64,000 nucleotides of DNA from Petasospora fabianii (lineage: Eukaryota > Ascomycota > Saccharomycetes > Phaffomycetales > Wickerhamomycetaceae): contig CP048725.1 in the NCBI GenBank assembly GCA_022641835.1, positions 124,001-188,000 on the forward strand, read 5' to 3'. Made by a program: the position numbers and the translations under genes. The notes beneath the pieces were generated by a model. The model was given only the letters and a program-made list of their open reading frames with translations, searched no databases and was not told the origin of the DNA. Of this stretch, positions 40,484-51,114 are shown in pieces; position 1 is the stretch's first letter; each line of letters opens with the position of its first letter.

Positions 40484-41734
40484 TCGCTTGACAGTTGTTA
40501 TTAGACCTGCTGTTTGCTTTATAGAGTATATATATGCACCGAGGATATCATGTCGCTCTGGTAGCAATTTGATGAAGAAGTTTTCTGCTTTAAAGTGTGG
40601 TTTGGTGTAGACAAAGCTGTTGCATGCTGAGTTGACCAATACGAGTCTATTGTTGCTGCACTAGGTCTAAATTTTAGTTTTGGATAGAACAGACAGACTA
40701 AAGAAACAAAAGCAAGAGCCAACAGACTACAGAGATGGCTCATGGGACATGCAGGGGATCGATCTCTGCCGAGTTGTGTTGTTTGTATGTACTCTAGAGA
40801 GAGGGGAGGATCTTAAATTGCAGAAAACAATGCCATATTCGGCAGCTTTTTGGCAAGAAAAGCTGTCTTGTCATGCAGTAACGCGCATCTTTTTACTAAG
40901 TTTAATCTACTCCCTTAGCCCATATCTTGCGCCCAGTTGCAGATTCGGAGTGTCAAAAAGCGCGATATAGCGCAATATGGCGCGATTTTTGTCTAAAAGA
41001 GTACCAAATTTCGCCAAAGTGGCGAAACGATGTTTGAGCTTGGAACAGAGAATTTGGGCAGGATGGCGCTTGAGACTAAGTGCAGAGCACAAATAGTGTA
41101 GAGCCAAGTAAAGCTGTATAAAACCCATAAGTACACACATAGAGCCATCTCTCCTGACTTCTTGAAGAGAAATAGATAAGAGGAGAGCATTCTACATGGA
41201 TACAAGGATTCTCCATAGCAACGGAAGTGCATCGAGATGCATTAGACTGCAGAAAGGCGTCAAAAAATTGCGCCAAAAGCGTCCGCAACAGAAAAATAGG
41301 CGTAAAAAAGGCGCTTTGGCCAGCGCGACCGCGAAACGCAGTAGAGAAACACAGCGGAAATTGAGAAATTTGGGAAATTAGAATCGGTTGGTAAGAGGCA
41401 AAGCACCGCACGCAAACAAACTCTCCCGTTTGCCATCCACAGGACTCACTCACACCTACACAGACAAATACCCACAAACTGCTCCGCAGAACACGAGAGC
41501 AACTTTTCACGTTGACCTTACGGACCCAAACGGATCACATACTTTTACCGCGCTTCCGGGTCGCATCCGAACGAACTGCCCTTTTTGACGGCTCCTTCTT
41601 CCCCTCAGCTTTTTACACGGACACCTGTTACTGACACACCGACTCGTTGTCGCTGCTCTTCAGAGGTCCAATAGAGTGCTTAAATCTCACACACTCCTAT
41701 CTCACAGCAAAGTACGCCTCTTATCCGACACACA
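40484..41734. other. Intergenic region, ADH 3' flank and long SREBP-type gene upstream region
   Basis: 1.25 kb with no supported gene. Between about 40955 and 41340 GCGC, GCGCC and TTTCGC motifs recur, including the perfect inverted repeat TTTCGCCA-AAG-TGGCGAAA at 41009-41027. These may be protein-binding sites for the downstream bHLH gene. The longest frame on the minus strand (41076-41510) lacks an ATG start and resembles nothing. Confidence 0.5.
41009..41027. repeat. Perfect 8-bp inverted repeat with 3-bp spacer
   Basis: TTTCGCCA, then AAG, then TGGCGAAA. The arms resemble E2F/SBF-type cores (TTTCGC), so it may be a palindromic regulator site; function unknown. Confidence 0.6.
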
Positions 41735-44347
41735 ATGAACGAAGCCTACTCATTTGAGGATACAGAAGCCCTTCTGGCGTCACTCTCAAGCTCCTCAGTC
41801 CCCACTCTCTCACCTTCAGACGCTGGACACACAAGCTCCAGCGGTAAGAGTTCCTTCTACGGTCTTTCGCCAGAAGATCAGAATAACATGTTCAACATTG
41901 GACAGTGGGATGGGAACCTTGATGGCAACTCCGACAACAAGGAGGTTGACACCTTTCTCAACTTGGAGCAGACCGAGCAATCAGTTGACAACTCCGGCTT
42001 CCAGACAGACGACATCAACTTCTACGCTTCACAGAATTTTTCAGATGAAAGTCCTTTAAACTTCCAGAACGGTGAGCTCAGCCCGTCAAAATCCACTGAC
42101 GCCACTAGTTACCCTTTAACGACGATCAAGTCCGAGGATGACTCTTCTCCAGAGTCGTTCAGAACCTCACCATCCGGTGTTTCCTCCTCCTCCAAGAACA
42201 AAATCTCGAAGCCACTCCCACAGAAAAAGCATAGATCATCCCACAACGTTATCGAAAAGAAGTACAGAACGAATATCAACGACAAGATTGGTGCCCTTAG
42301 AGACGCCGTCCCGGCGCTCAGAATGGCTGCTGGTGACGCCGAGACAACGTTACAGGATCTTGACGGTCTTCCACCAGCCTCAAAGCTGAACAAGGGTGTT
42401 ATTCTCACAAAGGCCACTGAATACATCAAGCACTTGGAGAGAAAGAATCACGCGCTGCTCATGGAGGCTCACCAACTCAGACTCATGATGCAAAACGGAA
42501 CACCACCAAGTCGACAGATTCAACAGTCGCAGCCACAACAGCCACAACCACAGCCCCAGCAACAACAGCAACAACAATCACAACAACCACAGCAGTTCTC
42601 ACAACAGATGTTCCAACAGCACCAGCCTCACCATCACCAGAACATGTCTCAGTTCCAGCCTGCCTCTGACTACAACGGCCAGCCAATCAATATGGTGTCC
42701 CAACAGCCACAACAGTACCAGATGGGCTTGCCAGGTAAGGTGATCATGGGTGGTCTTGCCACTATGGTTGGTCAACAGATGTTTGATGGTGGTGACGGCT
42801 ATGATTATCGTGGAATGTCCGCTTTCCCTATCTTTGGCCTCCCACAATTCCAGACGTTTGCATCCGTGGTTAAGATGATACTCCTTGCCGTTTCGGTTAT
42901 CTACATCTTTGTTCCTTCCGTCTTCCACAGAACGGCGAAGCATGATTACTCTAAAAAGGCCAGAACTGTCACTATGAAAATGTGGTATGACTTGGTCAAA
43001 GAACTTGTCTTCATCCAGGCTGATCCGAAATTGAAGAAGGACATCAGCGACATAGAGGTGGCCACGGTGCTGAATGATGAACTCATTGGCGTTGAGACCA
43101 AGTGCACCTACACATCCGTATTTTATCAATTGCTCAAACTGCACACTTACAACCCAACATTTGAGGTTTCATTTGGTAAACTGATCCTCGCCAAGCTTTT
43201 GCTTACTTCTTCTGACCTCTTTGCACTCATCGGTGTCAAATCTGTTGTTCCAGAAAGCATCAAGGAGATTTCCAACCAGAGAGTCGCTGACACCAGCTTG
43301 AGGTACTTCTCTAAGGAGCTTCAGACCCCGAATGGTCAAAAAACCGAGGCATTCAGAAGATTTGTCAATTTAGTTTGTGGTTGTGGTCTTGACAAGTTTT
43401 GTGAAAGAGGTCAGAACGATAAGGGATACAGACTTATTCTTAAGGATGAAAGAGTGATTTATGATTACAAGAAGCTGCTCATCTCATTCAGGGCCAATGA
43501 ACTCTTCCGTGAAGTCCTTTTGAAGTACATTGATTTGACTTTCAACAAAGAGCTTGTCTCAAAGTTAAGCAGCGATGAACTCAAAGAGCACAAGAAGGAG
43601 ATTTGGGATCTTCTGAATCTTGCTGAGAATATGTGCCCTGAAAGATCCATCATTCAGATCCGTGTCAAGATTTTCAAGTCTATCTTGAATGAGAAGTACG
43701 TCGACTCACTTCTTCAGCTCGTTACTACAGAGGCAAGTCTGACCAAATCCACTGAGACTTTGGTACCAGAAAATGCTTCCACAGAGACTCTCAAGTCTGC
43801 CACGCAGCCTAAGGATGAGGAGATTTATAAATCCGACGATGATGATCAATACGAGGAGAGGCTTGCTGCAATTGGACAGGATGACGACGAGGAAGAGGAT
43901 GCGCTTCTTGAATCCGACTCCGACTCTGCCACAGAAGCACCATCTTCTAGAAGAGGTTCCACTCAGATTGACTCCAAGTTCCAGAAGCTCCTTTCTCGAG
44001 ACTTGACCAATGCTCTCACTTGCTCCTCTGTGCTCAAATACATTCAGTTGAACAAGCGCGAAGAGGCCAAGACCTTGTTGAAGTTCATCAAAACTAACAG
44101 ATCTGAATTCACGCTGTTGTCCTTCATCTCAATCTTCAGGGTTGTGCAGAAGTATCCAAAGGACTGGCTCACCTCCGGTGCCGAAGGAGAGGCTATTGAG
44201 TCCTTTATTGGCCAGTTGAGATTATGGGCTGGTGACTCTGCCAATGACTCTTTCAATGATGTTGAGGATGGCGGTCTCCAATTGAAAAGAGAGATTAGCG
44301 ATCAGTTAGTGGAGGCCGGTGTTGCCTTCAGCGAAGTTGACGGTTAA
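41735..44347 (+). CDS. SREBP-type bHLH transcription factor with membrane segment (Cph2/Hms1-like)
   Basis: 870 residues. The bHLH spans about 164-240 and carries the SREBP-specific Tyr in [16 protein letters not shown], followed by helix 2 and a leucine-zipper-like stretch. After a Gln-rich linker (about 265-310) comes a hydrophobic segment at about 378-397 ([20 protein letters not shown]), then a large soluble domain with acidic patches. The layout matches fungal Sre1/Cph2 relatives, which can be tethered in the ER and released by proteolysis to control sterol, hypoxia or morphogenesis genes. Only one membrane segment is obvious to me, whereas classical SREBP has two. S. cerevisiae Hms1 is much shorter. 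The T-rich 3' flank holds tetranucleotide repeats. Confidence 0.85.
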   Translation: MNEAYSFEDTEALLASLSSSSVPTLSPSDAGHTSSSGKSSFYGLSPEDQNNMFNIGQWDGNLDGNSDNKEVDTFLNLEQTEQSVDNSGFQTDDINFYASQNFSDESPLNFQNGELSPSKSTDATSYPLTTIKSEDDSSPESFRTSPSGVSSSSKNKISKPLPQKKHRSSHNVIEKKYRTNINDKIGALRDAVPALRMAAGDAETTLQDLDGLPPASKLNKGVILTKATEYIKHLERKNHALLMEAHQLRLMMQNGTPPSRQIQQSQPQQPQPQPQQQQQQQSQQPQQFSQQMFQQHQPHHHQNMSQFQPASDYNGQPINMVSQQPQQYQMGLPGKVIMGGLATMVGQQMFDGGDGYDYRGMSAFPIFGLPQFQTFASVVKMILLAVSVIYIFVPSVFHRTAKHDYSKKARTVTMKMWYDLVKELVFIQADPKLKKDISDIEVATVLNDELIGVETKCTYTSVFYQLLKLHTYNPTFEVSFGKLILAKLLLTSSDLFALIGVKSVVPESIKEISNQRVADTSLRYFSKELQTPNGQKTEAFRRFVNLVCGCGLDKFCERGQNDKGYRLILKDERVIYDYKKLLISFRANELFREVLLKYIDLTFNKELVSKLSSDELKEHKKEIWDLLNLAENMCPERSIIQIRVKIFKSILNEKYVDSLLQLVTTEASLTKSTETLVPENASTETLKSATQPKDEEIYKSDDDDQYEERLAAIGQDDDEEEDALLESDSDSATEAPSSRRGSTQIDSKFQKLLSRDLTNALTCSSVLKYIQLNKREEAKTLLKFIKTNRSEFTLLSFISIFRVVQKYPKDWLTSGAEGEAIESFIGQLRLWAGDSANDSFNDVEDGGLQLKREISDQLVEAGVAFSEVDG

Positions 44348-44397
44348 AAAGATTGGTTCTGTGTTGATCTTTTCATTTTTAGGGCGTTTTCTTCTTT

Positions 44398-44487
44398 CAT
44401 TTATTTGTTTTGTTTGCTTTGTTGTTTGTCTGTTCGTTTGGACGTTTGTCTGTCTATTTGTTTGTTTGTCTGTCAGTTTGCTTTATT
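44398..44487 (+). repeat. Degenerate TTTG/TCTG microsatellite in the 3' flank
   Basis: Repeated TTTG and TCTG units (for example TTTGTTTGTCTGTC) over about 90 bp, just after the stop of the bHLH gene. A simple-sequence repeat, probably transcribed in the 3' UTR. The remaining flank to 44774 is T-rich with no gene. Confidence 0.75.
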
Positions 44488-44774
44488 GCGTTTGCATCCT
44501 ATGAGGTGTATGTCTTGGTTTATTTCTTGTGACTTGTTTTGGGCCCAACACGGTGTTCGGGACTATCTTACTTGTCTTTTCGATTCTATCTCAGAGCCTG
44601 CGGTGCTGCCACGGTGATGCCCGTACACGGTTTTTCTTTTCCCTTATACAGTACTTTGGCGTTTTATACTATTTCTGCTCTCTTATCACTTTCATACACG
44701 GTATCCCAACTTATATACACTAGTGTCATAGTACGTAAACATAAATACCTAGTTGTTCATTTCTGTATCAAAAT

Positions 44775-47051
44775 CTAAGCTGCACGGTTACTGTTCAACA
44801 TCAACTCCACCAAGTCCTCCACTGGATCATCAGAGTACTTTGCCCTTTCAATGTTAGCCAGGGCGTTTTTGATACCAATGTTGAAGTTCTTGGAAGTAAT
44901 ACCCAACTGATTCAACACCTTGACTCTAGAAGCATCATCCAAGAAGTTTCTCTCAATCATAACGTTGTTAAATTCATCCAGTCCTTGCAAGTTTGGAACA
45001 GCAATCTCATTGGTGAAGCAGTGCACCATATCCAGCTGTTGCAAGAGTGAAAAAGATGAAGTCGTGGTAAGGATCAAGAGACGACCATCTTGTGGTGGTC
45101 TGCGCGTGAGGTATGTCATCAAAGTCTGGAGGATATTGTTGGAGAATCTTGGACCAATAGGCACCCATTCAATGATTCTCTCAAGGTTATCAATGACAAG
45201 AATGTTCAGTGGGGACTTGTAGGCATCACGGAACATGTTGTCCAAATAGGCAATCTTGGCACTCTCATTCATGGCCACCATTGCATCTGGAGAGATGAGT
45301 TTAACAAATGGGAACTCTGAGGCAAGTGCGATAGAAGCAGCAATGGCCGTCTTACCTGAACCGGAGGGACCATGAATCGCCAATGAAACGAGTTGTGTAG
45401 CGGAGGATTCTCTCACTTGTTTGACGTAGGAGGCACCAGACCTCAAAATTTCATCAACTCTGCTAGAATACTTGATTAGACCGTAACCCTTCAGACACAT
45501 CTTCAAGTCATCTTCACTGACACCAAATGCTGGGATCACTTCGTCAAGGGCATCTAAAAAATCCTGTCTTGTAACCTTGACACTTGCCAAATCCTTATGT
45601 TTGATGTTTGTCTTACCATTACCAATCTGAACCATCTGGTTAATAGCAAAAGAGGTTGCACTCTTCACTAAACCTTCAATCTCAGCACCGGAGAAGTTCT
45701 TAGTACGAGCGGCCAACTCTTTCAATTCGACATCTGGAGCCATCATCTTGTTCTCTCTCATCTTTTTTGTCTGGATTTCCAAGATCTGGAAACGTCCATG
45801 TTCATCTGGCAAATGGATCTCGACTTGAACCTCGAAACGACCAGGACGCAAGAGGGCATTATCAATCAAGTCACGTCTGTTAGTCATTCCAATCACCAAG
45901 ATGTTGTTCAATTGATCGACACCATCCATCTTGGCCAAGAGCTGATTGACGACGTTATCACCGACACCAGTACCATCACCTCTTGAACCTCTTTGCTTGA
46001 ACACAGAATCCAACTCATCAAATATAATGATGTGTAAACCGGACTCCTCACCTTTTTCCTTGTATTCCTTCTCAGCATCTTTGAACAAATTTCTAATGTT
46101 CTCTTCGGATGAACCAACAAACTTGGACAAGACTTCTGGACCATTAACAATCTTTGGTTCCTTAGCATTGAGCATTTTACCAATCTTTCTAGCAATGAGT
46201 GTCTTACCAGTACCCGGAGGACCATAGAGCAACATACCCTTCACGTGGGAGATACCCAATCGTTCAACAACAGCAGGAGGGAAGATACGCGAGGCGAACG
46301 CACGTCTAAAGATCTGGGTAAACTCCTTATCGAGACCACCGACTCCCATATCTTCAAACTTGAAGTCTGGTCTAATGATGGCATCTGAACGTGGTCTCAC
46401 GGAGCTCGATTTCAAGTTGACGAGTCCGTCACGTCCTTTGAAGAAGTTGATGATCGTTTGTCCCAAAAGGATACCTTTCGCATTGAGGTCCGTTACCATC
46501 GGACCATTGTTCTCCAAATCAGCAAGATCAACAACCTGGACACTTTGTACCTTCACCTCAAAGATGACGCCTTTGAAATCAAAGAGATAGAGCTGTGTAG
46601 GAGTGAACACCTGCCCTTCAAACTTAGCCTGCATGGCCTTGGCAAGCTCATCCTGGTCAAATGGGGTAGGCACGGCCTTGTTCTTGTTTCTGAAGCATAG
46701 CTCCACGTTCATGGTACCCAAATAGGATTGCTTCCCCGTGTGTGCCATGATATCGTACTTGGAAACTGGTACTGGTTGGTCCAGCGAGAGACCAATCCAC
46801 AGACGCTGCGTACCATTGAGGCCAATAGTGCCCGGCGGTGTCTCGGGAGAGACACGAGTGGTGAAGACGTAATAGTCACCGATGAGCACAATGGCCCCAT
46901 CAGGAAAGTCTGCAGCGTTGACGGCGGCAACGTTTGCGAGGGCATAAACATTGTTCGGGGCATTGCCCGTGATGAGTGTCTTCGTCGGCTCGCGTGGCGG
47001 AGGCGGTGGGCGGTTGTGGTTGGCCTTGTGGCCAAATCCGAAGCGTTCCAT
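44775..47051 (-). CDS. SEC18: Sec18 (NSF) AAA+ ATPase
   Basis: 758 residues, the same as S. cerevisiae Sec18. It disassembles SNARE complexes after membrane fusion throughout the secretory pathway, together with Sec17. The N domain (to about 215) recognises the adaptor. D1 carries Walker A GPPGTGKT, Walker B IIIFDELDS and the sensor region MTNRRDLIDNALLRPGR. D2 carries GPSGSGKTA and ILVIDNLE and is the hexamer-forming domain. No intron is needed. The proline-rich PPPPPR near residue 15 is a local oddity. It lies convergent to the bHLH gene and upstream of EMC10 on the same strand. Confidence 0.98.
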   Translation of the reverse strand: MERFGFGHKANHNRPPPPPREPTKTLITGNAPNNVYALANVAAVNAADFPDGAIVLIGDYYVFTTRVSPETPPGTIGLNGTQRLWIGLSLDQPVPVSKYDIMAHTGKQSYLGTMNVELCFRNKNKAVPTPFDQDELAKAMQAKFEGQVFTPTQLYLFDFKGVIFEVKVQSVQVVDLADLENNGPMVTDLNAKGILLGQTIINFFKGRDGLVNLKSSSVRPRSDAIIRPDFKFEDMGVGGLDKEFTQIFRRAFASRIFPPAVVERLGISHVKGMLLYGPPGTGKTLIARKIGKMLNAKEPKIVNGPEVLSKFVGSSEENIRNLFKDAEKEYKEKGEESGLHIIIFDELDSVFKQRGSRGDGTGVGDNVVNQLLAKMDGVDQLNNILVIGMTNRRDLIDNALLRPGRFEVQVEIHLPDEHGRFQILEIQTKKMRENKMMAPDVELKELAARTKNFSGAEIEGLVKSATSFAINQMVQIGNGKTNIKHKDLASVKVTRQDFLDALDEVIPAFGVSEDDLKMCLKGYGLIKYSSRVDEILRSGASYVKQVRESSATQLVSLAIHGPSGSGKTAIAASIALASEFPFVKLISPDAMVAMNESAKIAYLDNMFRDAYKSPLNILVIDNLERIIEWVPIGPRFSNNILQTLMTYLTRRPPQDGRLLILTTTSSFSLLQQLDMVHCFTNEIAVPNLQGLDEFNNVMIERNFLDDASRVKVLNQLGITSKNFNIGIKNALANIERAKYSDDPVEDLVELMLNSNRAA

Positions 47052-47332
47052 TGTCCTGGTTGTATTAAGGGGTATTTTCAGCGTAATTGTGGCTAGTTTG
47101 ATGTAAAGTAAAGGTTGATTTTTGTGAGTAGCTGCTGATAGGGAAATATATATACGTGGCGAGCATCTGGAGAGTGCGCGAAATGGCCGGATACGGTAAC
47201 TACGGAGTCAGCTGGCCCAGGCTGGGTCACTGGTTGCTGCTATTGCGGTATCTTAGGCACATAGATTAAGTTATTAGGTGTTGACTATTGGTGCTGAGAT
47301 GTACCTGTAGTTTGTTCCTTTTCTGGTGAATT

Positions 47333-48032
47333 TTAATTACCCGTCCCGGCACCCTGGCCCTCCTCCGATGGCGACATCAATACCAGGAGCAACAGAGGCA
47401 CAATGTACATCCAGTACTTCTGGATGAATGATCTCTTGTCCTGTAGGTGTTGTTAGTTCTCAATTCAGATATTTTTGCTAAAAAGTTGTTGACTCACCTC
47501 TTCTTTCTCTTCGTCAGGGGATCCAGGAGCTTGTCCACCAGCCTTACCCTCAGCAGCAGAGGCAGTCCGGGACTTGATGATGGGCTCTGGACCAGCCTGC
47601 ACCTGCGTGTGCTCCACGGTGAGACCCTCCGTGGTGGATTTGACAAAGTTGATGGTCATCAGCTCGCCATCTGGCTTGTGCACCAGCTTGACCCTGTAGC
47701 TCAATGGGAAAGTGAGGTCCTGTACTATGTTAGTCTCGAATCAACTGCGGGAGATCGAGGGGGAAGAAGAATAAGAAGAATATACGCACCTCCACTAACG
47801 TATAGCATTTGAAAAAGCCCTTAATACGGGCACCGAGACAGTATTGGCCAGCAACAACGTCAGCAGTGGCTGGGACATCGACAATCCTCACGGATGCTGA
47901 CTCGTCTGAGAACTGGATCTTGCCGATGGGCGTTGTGTTCTGCGTGTCAAGGCTCTGGGCGAGCAGCTCGAGCGACTGGGCAGCCACGAGCACTATCGTC
48001 ACCAGAAGCTGCAGAATTGAGAAGAGAAGCAT
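47333..48032 (-). CDS. EMC10: ER membrane protein complex subunit Emc10, three exons
   Basis: Exons 48032..47790, 47719..47498 and 47440..47333 give 190 residues (81, 74 and 35 codons, all phase 0). Intron 1 (70 bp) has donor GTGCGT and branch GACTAAC; intron 2 (57 bp) has donor GTGAGT and branch AACTAAC. The product has a signal peptide (1-18), a luminal beta domain (GARIKGFFKCYTLVEDLTFPLSYRVKL) and a C-terminal membrane anchor in exon 3 (SFIQKYWMYIVPLLLLVLM) followed by a Pro/Gly/Glu-rich tail. Emc10 belongs to the insertase complex EMC. The C-terminal YWMYIVP anchor is characteristic. S. cerevisiae YDR056C is 205 residues. It shares a 176-bp divergent promoter with YOS9. Confidence 0.92.
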
Positions 48033-48208
48033 TGGACCGTGTACGTGGTGAATAATCTAGTGAAAACCTTATGTTTGAATGCTTAGAGAGAAGAGAAGAG
48101 AAGTTGATGGAGCGCGAAATGGGTCAAACAAGAGAGATATCGCGGGGAGGCCACCTTTGCCTCTTTCTTTACCCAACCAGATGAGCTATTAATACGCAAA
48201 GGTACATA

Positions 48209-49698
48209 ATGAAAGTGCTATCTCTGCTGCTGCTTGCTCCATTGGCAACAGCACAGTTCAAAGTCTTCGAGGACATATTCTCCTCACCTAAAGTGCGTAA
48301 TTGGCCCCATTTGATCCCCTCTCTCCTCCACACATCATATCACTAACTACTCTGATTCCACAGTACGTTGTGCGATACAATCACACAGATCCCCTCACCC
48401 ATGATGAGGCACAACTGATGATCTCCTCGGAGAACTCGCCCTATGTCATCAACCACGGCTCAGAAAACACATCCTACCTCTGCGAGCTGCCCTCCACAAC
48501 CCCCACGTCCTCAAAACCATTCAATGCCTCCACCATCAATCTTAACGAGCTGTCGGTGGAGATCTCCCTCAAGCTCAAAGAAACCATGCTGATCTTCCAT
48601 GACATGTACTGGACCTACTCCTTCACACCCCGTGGCCGCATCTCACAATTCCATGGCGATCCAAGGCTGTATCTCACTGCACCGGACAATGCAAAACATC
48701 TTTACGTCCTCGGCCGTGCTGATACACGCATAGATTTCCCCAAACTTGAGCCGAAACAGAGTGACGATACCATGATACTGACACACACAGTGGCAAATGG
48801 ATCTATCTGCGATATCACACTTCAACCGAGAAAAGTTGAGGTGCAATACTTTTGTGATCCGGAGATGACTACTCCAAGCCTTGTGAGTGTTAGAGAGCAC
48901 AGAACATGTGAGTACATTGCCAAAGTAGCGATTCCGGACCTTTGTGAAATTCGAGAGCTGCGGCCAATGGAGGAGTCATTTAGGGAGATCAAGTGTGTCC
49001 CAATTGTGGAGAAGAAAGACCGAGAAAATAAGCGTAATGCTGATGATGTGTTTGGTGAAATTTCGGAGAAAGTGAACGTTGTGGACTACAAGTTGATCAG
49101 TGTCGATGATGGTATATTCTTGGGGAAACCAAAACAGGGTCCTCTTGTGATATTTGATATTGGAGACAAAGGAACTTATCAGACTCGATTGCTCAAGTCG
49201 TTCTTGAAATGGTTTCCAAACAGATATATCGAAGGTGGTGATGATACCAAGAAGATGCTGCTCAACAGGCTATTTTTCCAATTCAAGGCACTCACATATG
49301 ACATGAAGGGAAACTACATAACTACTGGTATTGTGGGGATCACAAGAGATGAACGTGGCCAATACGTGGCACATGTTGATACGAAAAAAGTTGTCGTTAC
49401 GGAGAACATTGAGCTATTGAACACTCCAGTCCCAGAATCTGGTATGGTGGAGAAGCTGCAAAAGGAGAAGGAGGAGCTCATGAGACTGGTTGAGTCAATG
49501 AAGGAGTCTGCTGGCCAACATAGACAAGCAGAGGATACTGGAGAAGACAGCGTAGAAGACGACATATTTGTCATTGAGGACTCTGAAGGTGATGATGATT
49601 CAGCCGATGAAGATAATGTCTACGTGCTTGTGGATCAAGAAGACACTACACACGAGAAGAACAACGAGGACAAAAACCGGAACCATGACGAGCTCTGA
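48209..49698 (+). CDS. YOS9: Yos9, ER lectin for ER-associated degradation, two exons
   Basis: Spliced as join(48209..48292, 48364..49698), giving 472 residues. The 71-bp intron has donor GTGCGT, branch CACTAAC and acceptor CAG, phase 0. Exon 1 encodes a signal peptide (MKVLSLLLLAPLATA). Yos9 reads trimmed N-glycans on misfolded luminal proteins and hands them to the Hrd1 ligase. The mannose-6-phosphate-receptor-homology domain is recognisable from CEL through YWTYSF, ISQFHGDP and HRTCEYIAKVAIPDLC, with paired cysteines and the Gln, Arg, Glu and Tyr sugar ligands. The acidic C-terminal tail ends in HDEL, the ER retrieval signal. It sits beside EMC10 and BIG1, two other ER proteins. Confidence 0.95.
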
Positions 49699-49907
49699 AA
49701 TGTTCAATAAATACACGACATTGTAACAAGCAACCCACCGTAGTCATCATATATATACGCCCTCTTCCTACAGGCATCTCAGTTGTGTTCGCGGGATGTG
49801 CCAAAAACATCAAGCTGATCTCTCGAGTCTACCTCTCTTCCTCTCTCTCTTTCTTTGTAATCCAACTGCCCAGATTAGCCCAGCCTCGTCCATAACCACA
49901 AACAACA

Positions 49908-50873
49908 ATGAGGTTTCTCCTACTACTGGCTCTTATAAACACGGCAGTGGCTACTGTGCCACTCCTTATGTTCTCGCACAAGCTCGTCCCGCGCGTGCAG
50001 TCCTACGTGAACAACTTTGCCCACCTTACCTTCCCCCTCGAACGAGTCCAGGAGGTGACACACAAGCTGTATGAGCCTTGCACATCCGATGCATACGTGA
50101 TAGTGGATATGCCGGGACTCACGCTTGATGACCTTCAGGACCCATCCGTGTTTGTGTTTCTCAGAACACATATGTTCAAGGCCTCGACGCTCGCCGTAAT
50201 GCCTCGTGTCGAGGCGCTACCGGATTTTGATCTGCTCAGCGAGTCGATCCAAAGAAGGTGTAATGCCATTGAGGTCAAGATAAATGGGTACGATGAGGTG
50301 CCGACTTACATCGATACAAAGACACGCGTGATTCGTATACAGTTTCCTCCGTTGCCCGAGGAGGATGATGAGGGACAGAGGAAAGTGGCGTTGATGAGGG
50401 CCGATGAGGCACTCAAGAGAACCCTGAGAAAGCTCCCAAGTCCGCATTTCACAGTGATGTACACCAACACAGAGGACAAACTGCTTAATAAGAACGATGA
50501 GAAGAGATGGGCCAAATTGGATGTGTTTGCTGATATCGTCAAGGATGCATCTAGGTCACAGGAGTTTGAGAGAAACGATAACGTTAAAGAGGAGGAAAGA
50601 TATTTCCCAGAGAAACGTGTCAATCTAATCGACAGAAAACTATACGAAGGTTCCACATTTATTGATCCGGAACTAATCTATGAGAACGAACTGCTTGTGC
50701 TTGGAGTTGTGCTAGTTGTGGCATTGCTTGTCGTGTACCAGTCCATCTTGTTCCTGAAGTGGATCGTGACGAGTCTCTTCGCTGGAAAATCACAGTCAAA
50801 ACAGACAACATTGAAAACAAAGAGCTCCAAAGATAACAAGGAAACATTGAAGGACACCAAGAAGTCTAAATGA
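49908..50873 (+). CDS. BIG1: Big1-type ER membrane protein (beta-1,6-glucan synthesis)
   Basis: 321 residues: signal peptide (1-16), a luminal domain, one membrane segment at about 261-283 and a basic cytosolic tail ending KKSK, a dilysine KKXX ER retrieval signal. In S. cerevisiae Big1 is an ER type I membrane protein needed for normal cell-wall beta-1,6-glucan. The N-terminal VPLLMFSHK, the SDAYVIVDMPGL segment, VIRIQFPPLP and HFTVMYTNT agree with my memory of fungal Big1 (SDIYVLVSQPGL, VIRVDFPALP, YTVLYTTT). The related Voa1/Ac45 V-ATPase assembly family is the main alternative, and the tail is more basic than usual. Confidence is moderate because recognition is by short motifs. Confidence 0.78.
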   Translation: MRFLLLLALINTAVATVPLLMFSHKLVPRVQSYVNNFAHLTFPLERVQEVTHKLYEPCTSDAYVIVDMPGLTLDDLQDPSVFVFLRTHMFKASTLAVMPRVEALPDFDLLSESIQRRCNAIEVKINGYDEVPTYIDTKTRVIRIQFPPLPEEDDEGQRKVALMRADEALKRTLRKLPSPHFTVMYTNTEDKLLNKNDEKRWAKLDVFADIVKDASRSQEFERNDNVKEEERYFPEKRVNLIDRKLYEGSTFIDPELIYENELLVLGVVLVVALLVVYQSILFLKWIVTSLFAGKSQSKQTTLKTKSSKDNKETLKDTKKSK

Positions 50874-50943
50874 TCATCCCTGCCTCTTTGCTCCAATTGA
50901 ATGCTATTTATTCGCCACGTAACCTCAAATACCCTATTGTAGT

Positions 50944-50977
50944 CACGTGCATAGGCTGTGCCAGTATGCGCACGTGA
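50944..50977. promoter_or_regulatory. Two TCACGTG sites upstream of PEP12
   Basis: CACGTG at 50944-50949 (TCACGTG on the plus strand) and at 50971-50976 (TCACGTG on the minus strand), spaced 27 bp. RTCACRTG is the Cbf1 site in yeasts; Pho4 and other bHLH factors share the core. A TCACGTGA palindrome also lies at 53190-53197 before CIA1. Confidence 0.5.
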
Positions 50978-51114
50978 CGTGCTGCCCCTGCTCAAAAACT
51001 AGCTTCCAGCTTTTGCCCCGATAAACTCCACTCGCATTGCCCCTCCCACCTTCATTTATCTTCACCTCTCTTCATATTCACCGCACAATAAAACTTACAA
51101 CACTTAACTACAAG

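Noticed and set aside
41076-41510. 144-codon minus-strand frame upstream of the SREBP-type gene
   Set aside because: Starts with GTG, hydrophobic and Cys-rich in a chance-like way, and overlaps the GCGC motif region.
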